7,897 nucleotides of DNA, from positions 1-7,897 of the forward strand of contig DASRJX010000177.1 of assembly GCA_035649235.1 (NCBI GenBank), written 5' to 3'. The stretch is from DASRJX01 sp035649235. GTDB taxonomy: Bacteria; Acidobacteriota; Polarisedimenticolia; Gp22-AA2. The translations under genes and the position numbers were made by a program. The notes below the pieces were generated by a model, which worked only from the letters and a program-made list of their open reading frames with translations, had not been told where the DNA came from and did not search any database. Each line of letters begins with the position of its first letter. Within the stretch, counting starts at the first letter, position 1. Below are positions 1 to 6,200 of the stretch, one piece after another.

Positions 1-2
1 CC

Positions 3-593
3 ACCTTCCTGCACCTCGTCGGGGCCCTCGACCGCCCCGACGCCGGCCGCATCGAGGTGCGCGGGCGCGAGATCGGCGGCGCCCCGGCGGCCGCGCGCGC
101 CGCATACCGCAACCGCGATCTCGGCTTCGTCTTTCAGTTCCACCACCTGCTCCCCGAGTTCTCCGCCGTCGAGAACGCCATGATGCCGCTCCTCATCGCG
201 GGGGAGCCGAAGGCCGCGGCGCGCCGGCAGGCCGCCGACCTGCTGGGCGAGCTGGGACTCTCGGCCGCCCTGGACCGGCGGCCGGCCGAGCTGTCGGGGG
301 GGGAGCAGCAGCGGGTGGCGATCGCCCGCGCCGTGGCGCCCGGCCCGGCGCTCCTTCTGGCGGACGAGCCGACCGGGAACCTCGACGAGCGCAACGCGGG
401 AGCCGTGTTCGATCTCCTGCTGGATCTGCACCGCGGGCGCGGCATGACGACGCTGCTGGTCACGCACAGCGAGAGGCTGGCTCTCCGGTGCTCCCGCGTC
501 CTCCTCATGGAGCACGGATTCTTGACGCCCTGGAGGAGCGCCCATTACAATGCATCGGCTGGAACCTCCAAGGTCCCTGCCGGTCAGGGTTGA
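3..593 (+). CDS. lolD: LolD, lipoprotein-releasing ABC transporter ATP-binding subunit (5' partial)
   Basis: This is the ATPase of the LolCDE complex, which sits on the cytoplasmic face of the inner membrane and powers release of outer-membrane lipoproteins to the carrier LolA. The window opens just after the Walker A loop: the first visible residues, TFLHLVGALDRPDAG, are the part that normally follows GxGKS. The Q-loop stretch FVFQFHHLLPEFSAVENAMM (Gln codon at 135) is close to the LolD-specific version. The ABC signature LSGGEQQR is at 291-314, Walker B LLLADEPTGNLD follows from 351, and the switch His of LVTH is at 465. All visible catalytic motifs are intact. After the usual end of the fold (RVLLMEHGFL) there is an extra tail of about 23 residues before the TGA at 591-593. 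That tail overlaps a promoter-like element, so its sequence may be shaped by the DNA signal. The signature is encoded through a run of eight G. The permease partner is not in view. Identity as LolD rather than a MacB- or FtsE-like ATPase rests on the QFHHLLPEF stretch and on the context. Confidence 0.93.
   Translation, partial: TFLHLVGALDRPDAGRIEVRGREIGGAPAAARAAYRNRDLGFVFQFHHLLPEFSAVENAMMPLLIAGEPKAAARRQAADLLGELGLSAALDRRPAELSGGEQQRVAIARAVAPGPALLLADEPTGNLDERNAGAVFDLLLDLHRGRGMTTLLVTHSERLALRCSRVLLMEHGFLTPWRSAHYNASAGTSKVPAGQG
521..551 (+). promoter_or_regulatory. Overlapping sigma-70-like and sigma-32-like promoter for clpC, inside the 3' end of lolD
   Basis: TTGACG (522-527) and TACAAT (546-551) are separated by 18 nt, and each differs from the sigma-70 consensus at one base. 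The same stretch also reads CTTGACG (521-527), 12 nt, then GCCCATTA (540-547). This resembles the RpoH heat-shock form CTTGAAA-N12-CCCCATTT, with groE-like spacing. The A+T-rich -10 stands out in very GC-rich DNA. Transcription would start near 555-560 and give a leader of about 90 nt to the clpC ATG. The site is seen in the sequence. Which sigma factor uses it is inferred, and the RpoH reading needs the genome to encode an RpoH. Confidence 0.55.
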
Positions 594-637
594 GCGGAAC
601 GCAACGAGAACGACCAGGCGCCGCACCGAGGAACCCC

Positions 638-644
638 GGCGGAG
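638..644 (+). promoter_or_regulatory. Ribosome binding site of clpC
   Basis: GGCGGAG lies 5 nt before the ATG at 650. It supports that ATG over any in-frame start further upstream, because the protein from 650 begins exactly with the conserved ClpC N-terminus MFEKYTERAKKVL. Confidence 0.7.
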
Positions 645-649
645 ACCGC

Positions 650-3073
650 ATGTTCGAGAAGTACACCGAGAGAGCCAAGAAGGTCCTCTTCCTCGCCCGC
701 TACGAAGCCAGCCAGATGGGCAGCAAGGTCATCGGGTCGGAGCACCTGCTTCTGGGACTCGTCAAGGAAGGGGACGAGATGGTCCAGGAGCTGTTCCAGA
801 AATCCAACGTCAACGTCGAGCTGCTGCGCGCCGAGATGGAGGCCCGCGGACCCAGCGGCGAGAAGCAGGTCACCCCGATCGAGATCCCGTTCAGCGAGGA
901 GGCCAAGAAGGTCCTGGCCTGCGCCGAGGAGGAGGCCGAGCGTCTCCTGCATCCCCACGTCGGCGACGAGCACATCCTGCTGGGGCTGCTGCGGGTGGAG
1001 GACTCGGCGGCGGGCCGCGCCCTGGCCGAGAAGGGGATGCGGCTCTACGCCCTGCGCGAGCACACGGTGGCCGCCTGGAAGCAGCGATCGCTGCCACGCA
1101 AGGTCAAGGAGACGCCGTTCCTCAACGAGTTCGGGCGGGATCTGTCGGAGCTGGCGGCGCGCCAGGCCTTCGATCCGCTCATCGGCCGCGAGGCCGAGCT
1201 CGAGCGGATGGTCCAGGTCCTGTCGCGCCGGCGCAAGAACAACATCGTGCTGCTGGGCGAGCCGGGGGTCGGCAAAACCGCGCTGGTCGAAGGCCTGGCG
1301 CAGCGCATCGCGGACGGCGCGGTGCCGACGACGCTGGCCCGCAAGCGGATCCTGGCGCTCGATCTCACCCTCATCGTCGCCGGGACCAAGTACCGCGGGC
1401 AGTTCGAGGAGCGCCTCAAGGGGATCCTCTCCGAGATCGTCGGGAACGACGACATCATCATCTTCATCGACGAGATCCATTCGCTCATCGGGGCGGGGTC
1501 GGCGGAGGGATCGCTGGACGCCGCCAGCATCATCAAGCCGGCGCTGTCGCGGGGGGAGGTGCAGTGCATCGGCGCGACCACCCCCAAGGACTATCACCGC
1601 TACATCGAGAAGGACCGGGCGCTGGTCCGCCGCTTCCAGCCGATCCGCCTGCACCCCCCCAACGAGGAGGAGACGCTCGCCATCCTCAACGGCGTGAAGG
1701 AGCGTTACGAGAAATTCCACCAGGTGGCGTACGCTGAGGCGGCGCTCCGCGCCGCGGTGGCGCTTTCCAGCCGCTACATCACCGATCGGTTCCTCCCGGA
1801 CAAGGCGATCGACGTCCTGGACGAGGCCGGGGCCCGCGTCAAGCTGCGCCGGCGGATGAACTACCGGGAGATCCGGGACATCGAGCGGGACATCGAGCGC
1901 GCCGTGTCCAGCATGAAGGGCTACCTGTTCCGCAAGGACTTCGAGAAGGCGGTGCGCCAGCACGACGAGGAGGTCGCCCTGCGGCGCAAGTACGACGAGT
2001 TCAGGAAGCAGGAGGACGAGGAGAAGCGCTCGGTCCAGGAGGTCTCGGTGGAGGACATCGAGGAAGTGGTCTCCAAGTGGACGGGCATCCCGATCTCCTC
2101 GGTCAAGAAGGAGGAGGCCGAGCGGCTTCTCAACATGGAGGACTACCTCCACCATCGGATCATCGGACAGGACGCGGCCGTGGTCGCCCTGGCGCGCGCC
2201 ATCCGCCGGTCGCGGGCCGGCCTCAAGAGCCCGCTCCGGCCCGTCGGCTCGTTCATCTTCCTCGGCCCCACCGGGGTGGGGAAGACCGAGGTGGCCAAGG
2301 GGCTGGCGGAGTTCCTGTTCGGCGACGAGAAGGCCCTCGTGCGCTTCGACATGTCGGAGTACATGGAGAAGCACGCCATCGCCAAGATGATCGGCTCGCC
2401 GCCCGGCTACGTCGGGTACGAGGAGGGCGGCCAGCTCACGGAGCGGATCAAGCGCAAGCCCTACAGCGTGGTCCTCCTCGACGAAATCGAGAAGGCCCAC
2501 CCGGACGTGCTCAACATCCTGCTGCAGCTGATGGAGGACGGACAGGTCACGGACTCCTTCGGGGACACCATCGACTTCAAGAACGCGCTCCTGGTGATGA
2601 CCTCGAACCTCGGCTCGCACCTGATCCAGAAGCAGGGCCAGGTGGGATTCCGCAGCCCGCAGGACCGGGACGCCGACTACCAGAACCGCCGCGAGACCGT
2701 CCTGCGCGAGCTCCGGGCGGTGCTGCATCCCGAGTTCATCAACCGGGTGGACGAGATCATCGTGTTCGACGCGCTGTCGGACGAGAACCTGCTGGCGATC
2801 TCCCGCCTCATGATCCGCCAGCTGAACGCCAGTCTCACGGACAGGGGGATCCGAATCACTGTCACGGACGACGCCTACCGCTGGTTGATCGAGAAGACCT
2901 GCGTGGATCGTTCCTACGGCGCGCGCCCGCTCCGCCGTGCCATCCAGAAGAATATTGAGGATGTGCTGTCGGAAAGCCTCATCCTCGGAAAGCTGCCCGA
3001 GAACGGAGAGATCGAGATCTTCGTCGATCAGGAGCGGCTGGCTTTCCGGGAACCGATCGGAATCACCCACTGA
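650..3073 (+). CDS. clpC: ClpC, ATP-dependent AAA+ unfoldase subunit of Clp protease
   Basis: This is a hexameric cytoplasmic unfoldase that threads proteins into ClpP. The 807 aa are close to B. subtilis ClpC (810). The two Clp-N repeats (about 1-145) carry SEHLLLGL and DEHILLGL. Their Glu31 and Glu107 match the positions that bind phosphoarginine in B. subtilis ClpC. AAA domain D1 has Walker A GEPGVGKT (203-210, Lys209), pore loop KYRG, Walker B IIIFIDE (Asp274, Glu275), sensor-1 region IGATT (307-311) and arginine residues RRF (327-329). The middle domain (about 400-465) is short with a UVR-like helix, as in ClpC and unlike the long ClpB coil. D2 has Walker A GPTGVGKT (539-546, Lys545), pore loop GYVG, Walker B VVLLDE (Asp611, Glu612) and sensor-2 GAR. 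VGF (665-667) is the ClpP-docking tripeptide. In D1 the usual ALERRF reads ALVRRF. ClpP, McsA, McsB and CtsR genes are not in the window. No CIRCE or CtsR operator is visible upstream; a sigma-32-like promoter is. Confidence 0.95.
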   Translation: MFEKYTERAKKVLFLARYEASQMGSKVIGSEHLLLGLVKEGDEMVQELFQKSNVNVELLRAEMEARGPSGEKQVTPIEIPFSEEAKKVLACAEEEAERLLHPHVGDEHILLGLLRVEDSAAGRALAEKGMRLYALREHTVAAWKQRSLPRKVKETPFLNEFGRDLSELAARQAFDPLIGREAELERMVQVLSRRRKNNIVLLGEPGVGKTALVEGLAQRIADGAVPTTLARKRILALDLTLIVAGTKYRGQFEERLKGILSEIVGNDDIIIFIDEIHSLIGAGSAEGSLDAASIIKPALSRGEVQCIGATTPKDYHRYIEKDRALVRRFQPIRLHPPNEEETLAILNGVKERYEKFHQVAYAEAALRAAVALSSRYITDRFLPDKAIDVLDEAGARVKLRRRMNYREIRDIERDIERAVSSMKGYLFRKDFEKAVRQHDEEVALRRKYDEFRKQEDEEKRSVQEVSVEDIEEVVSKWTGIPISSVKKEEAERLLNMEDYLHHRIIGQDAAVVALARAIRRSRAGLKSPLRPVGSFIFLGPTGVGKTEVAKGLAEFLFGDEKALVRFDMSEYMEKHAIAKMIGSPPGYVGYEEGGQLTERIKRKPYSVVLLDEIEKAHPDVLNILLQLMEDGQVTDSFGDTIDFKNALLVMTSNLGSHLIQKQGQVGFRSPQDRDADYQNRRETVLRELRAVLHPEFINRVDEIIVFDALSDENLLAISRLMIRQLNASLTDRGIRITVTDDAYRWLIEKTCVDRSYGARPLRRAIQKNIEDVLSESLILGKLPENGEIEIFVDQERLAFREPIGITH

Positions 3074-3107
3074 GGGCGCCGCTGGCTTCGGCGGCGGTCG
3101 GGCGACG

Positions 3108-3212
3108 GTGACGCCGCCGGGCGGGCCGGAAGGCCGCCGCGGCGGCCGACTGGCCGCGGTCGCGGCGCTCGGCCTGGCCCTCCTGATCGCCGGTCCTGAC
3201 GCGATCCGCGGA
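3108..3212 (+). other. Signal peptide of BamA
   Basis: Residues 1-14 contain three Arg. Residues 15-29 form the hydrophobic core LAAVAALGLALLIAG, and cleavage is likely near residues 35/36 (AIRG before QEPAP). The pair of Arg lacks the rest of a Tat motif, so Sec export is expected. Presence of the signal supports the GTG start at 3108. Confidence 0.75.
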
Positions 3213-6200
3213 CAGGAGCCCGCGCCCCCGCCCGGGCCGGAACCTCCCGGCGAGCCGGCCCCTCCGCCCGCGGACGAGCCGCCTTCGCCCTCCGGGGAGC
3301 AGGCCGCGCCGAGCGAGGCGCCCTCTCCGCCGGGGGCCGGCCAGGAAGAGGGGACGCCCGCGCCGGACTCCTCCGAGCCGGCCACCGCGGTGATCGGCCA
3401 GATCGTGGTGGACGGCAACGTGCGGGTGTCCGACGGCGCGTTCTTCGGCAATCTGCACCTCAAGAAGGGCGATCCCTACGACGAGCGGGCGATCCGGGCC
3501 GAGTTCGAGCGGCTCTGGGAGCTCGATCTGTTCGACGACATCTCCGTCGAATCGCGCCGCAGGCCGGGCGGCGCCGTCGACCTGATCTTCCACGTGCGGG
3601 ATCGCCCGCTCATCGGCAACGTCAACTACCTCGGCCAGAAGGCGATCACCGAAACCAACATCCAGGAGCGCCTGCAGCAGGGGAAGGCGGAGATCCGGCG
3701 CGGCCAGCCGGTCGATTTCTCGCTGCTGCGACGGGCCGAAGCGCTCATCACCCACATGCTGGGGGAGAAGGGCTACCTCGACGCCCGGGTCCGCGCGCGG
3801 CTCTCGACGGTGAGCCACGGGCAGCAGGACGTGACCTTCGACATCCGCGAGGGCGGCAAGACGAAGATCAAGACGATCGACTTCGTCGGCAACTCCGTGT
3901 ACAAGGACCGGGAGCTGCGCAAGACGCTGAAGCTGACCAAGCAGGCCTTCTGGCTGACCTCCTGGGCCAGCAGCAAGCCGCTCTACCACCCGGCCAAGTT
4001 CGACCAGGACGCGGAGAACATCCGCACCGCCTACAGGAGCCGCGGCTACCTCGACATCCAGATTCAGCCGGAGGTGGTGGAGGTGGAGACGGCCGAAGCG
4101 CGCCGGGCCCGCGGCGACAAGCCCAAGCCCGGGAGCGAGGCGCCGGCCGAGGAGAGCCTGCCGCGCCGCGTGACCTTCGATCCGTCGGCCCTGGACGACC
4201 TGAGCGAGGAGGTGGAGGAGCCGCCGCCCCCCGCCCCGGCGCCCGAAGGGGAGACCGAGAAGGAGCGGGCCAAGCGGCTCAAGAAGGAGCAGAAGGCCCG
4301 CCAGGAGGCGGGGAAGGGCGCCAAGCGCTGGGTCTACATGACCGTGCCGATCCAGGAGGGCCGCCAGTACCGGCTCGGCACGCTCGAGGTGGAAGGCAAC
4401 AACGTGTTCAGCGATCGCGAGGTCCTGGCCCGCTTCCCGCTGCGCCCCGGGATGATCTACAACGACAGCATCGTCAAGATCGCGACCAAGCGCATCGAGG
4501 ACGACTATGGCGAGCGCGGGTACTTCTACGTCTCGCTCGATCCTCGCCTCGCGAAGCACGACGACCTGGCCGATCTGACCCTCGAGATCACCGAGGATCG
4601 GAAGTACTTCGTCGATCGGATCGAGTTCAGCGGCAACACCAGCACGCGGGACCAGGTGCTCCGCCGCGAGATGCGCCTGCAGGAGCAACAGCTGTTCAAC
4701 GTCAAGCAGATGCGCCTGGGGCTCCGCAAGATCGCCCAGCTCGGATACTGGCAGGTCGGGAGCGACCCCGTCGTCAGCCCGGAGCAGGACTCCGGCAAGG
4801 TCCGCATCGAGGTGCAGGGGGTGGAGGCGAGCCGCAACGAGATCCAGGTGGGCGGGGGCGTGTCGGGCATCGACGGCGGCTTCTTCCAGGGCTCCTACTC
4901 GACCCGGAACTTCATGGGGAAAGGGGAGATCTTCTCCGCCTTCCTGCAGACCGGGCAGCGCGGCAGCCGCTACGCGCTGAACTTCACCGAGCCCTGGTTC
5001 CTGGGGCGGCCCTGGGCGCTGGGATTCTCGCTGTTCAAGCGGCAGCAGAACTACAGCGGCTTCCGCCGCGAGGGGGAGGGCGGGGCGATCAACATCGGCC
5101 GGCTCCTGGGGACCTTCTCGCGCTTCGACGTGGCCTACGGCATCGAGGACATCACCTACGTGCCGACCTCCGCTGGGTTCGGCCTGCCCAGCACCGCGCG
5201 GACCAGCAGCATCCTGAGCGTCTACACGTTCGACACCCGCAACAACTTCTTCCGACCGACGCACGGCTTCCGGGCGCAGTCGAGCGTCGAGTACGCCGGC
5301 GGCTTCCTGGGCGGCGACAACAACTTCGTGAAGTTCCGTCAGGACGGGACGATCTACCTGCGGGGCTTCGCGCGGCGCCACTACGCGGCCCTCAACGCGT
5401 CGTACGGCTACGTCGAGCCGTTCGGGGACAGCGCCTTCGTGCCCCAGTACGAGCGCTACTACCTCGGCGGGGAGCGCAGCCTGCGCATGTTCCGCACCCG
5501 GAGCGTCGGCCCGGTCCGCCGCGACGAGGACGTGAACAAGAACGGCTTCATCGACACGCCGGAGGACCGCAATCCCGACGGCATCTTCAACGAGGACACG
5601 AACCGCAACGGAGTGCTCGATCCGGGAGAGGACGCGAACGACAACGGATTCCTCGACCCCGTCTGCGAGGATCTGAACGGAAACGGAGTGCAGGACCCGA
5701 ACGAATTCGACCGCGGCAACTGCCGGCTCGACCCCTCGGAGGACCTCGACGGCGACTTCACGCTCGACGGCGAGGACCTCAACAAGAACGGGGTCCTCGA
5801 TCCGGGCGAGGATCTGAACGGGAACGGCGTGCTCGACAGCGAGGACCGGAACGGCAATGGGGTGCTGGACACCGGAGAGGACCGCTCCGACGGGTTCTGG
5901 ACGCCGCGCTGCGCGGCGGACGATCCGAACCTGAACGGCGTGCAGGATGCGGGCGAGTCCGACCGCGGCAACTGCAAGCTCGATGCGGGGGAGGACACCA
6001 ACGGAGACGGCGTCTTCGGCGCCATTTTCCCGGGCGGGACCCAGTACCTGCAGCTCAACGTGGAGTACGCCGTGCCGATCACCGACACGGTGGAGTTCGT
6101 GCTCTTCTACGACGCCGGCAACGCCTTCGACACCGGGGAGTCGATCCGGCTGGACGACCTGCGCGTGGACTACGGCGTCGAGATGAGGTTCTTCCTGCCG

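Noticed and set aside
488..649. Upstream in-frame extension of ClpC
   Set aside because: It would add 54 unconserved residues overlapping lolD; ATG 650 has a Shine-Dalgarno and starts at the family N-terminus.
594..649. CIRCE or CtsR heat-shock operators before clpC
   Set aside because: Neither the TTAGCACTC/GAGTGCTAA inverted repeat nor a tandem GGTCAAA heptamer is present.
550..1737. A 395-residue open frame on the + strand overlapping clpC
   Set aside because: It is Arg/Gly/Ala/Pro-rich out-of-frame translation of the ClpC N-terminus and D1.
2957..2986. Inverted repeat GAGGATG/CATCCTC near the end of clpC as a possible terminator or operator
   Set aside because: It has only 7 pairs with a 16-nt loop, lies inside conserved codons and has no T-tract; probably chance.
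650..3073. ClpB disaggregase as the identity of the AAA+ gene
   Set aside because: The middle domain is short and UVR-like, the length is about 807 aa, and the VGF ClpP-docking tripeptide is present; ClpB has a long coiled coil and lacks that tripeptide.
2937..3107. Upstream in-frame extension of BamA into clpC
   Set aside because: It would bury the signal peptide; GTG 3108 places basic residues and a hydrophobic core at the N-terminus.
584..3463. A long open frame on the - strand opposite clpC
   Set aside because: It is a shadow created by GC-rich codon bias. It is low-complexity in amino acids (Leu, Asp, Val, Arg, Gly), shows no domain, and the + strand holds an unmistakable ClpC.
5523..6017. 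RTX nonapeptide repeats or a dockerin domain as the identity of the loop 6 insertion
   Set aside because: The RTX pattern GGxGxDxUx is absent. Dockerins have two loops with linking helices, while here there are many loops head to tail; only the EF-loop-like core is shared.
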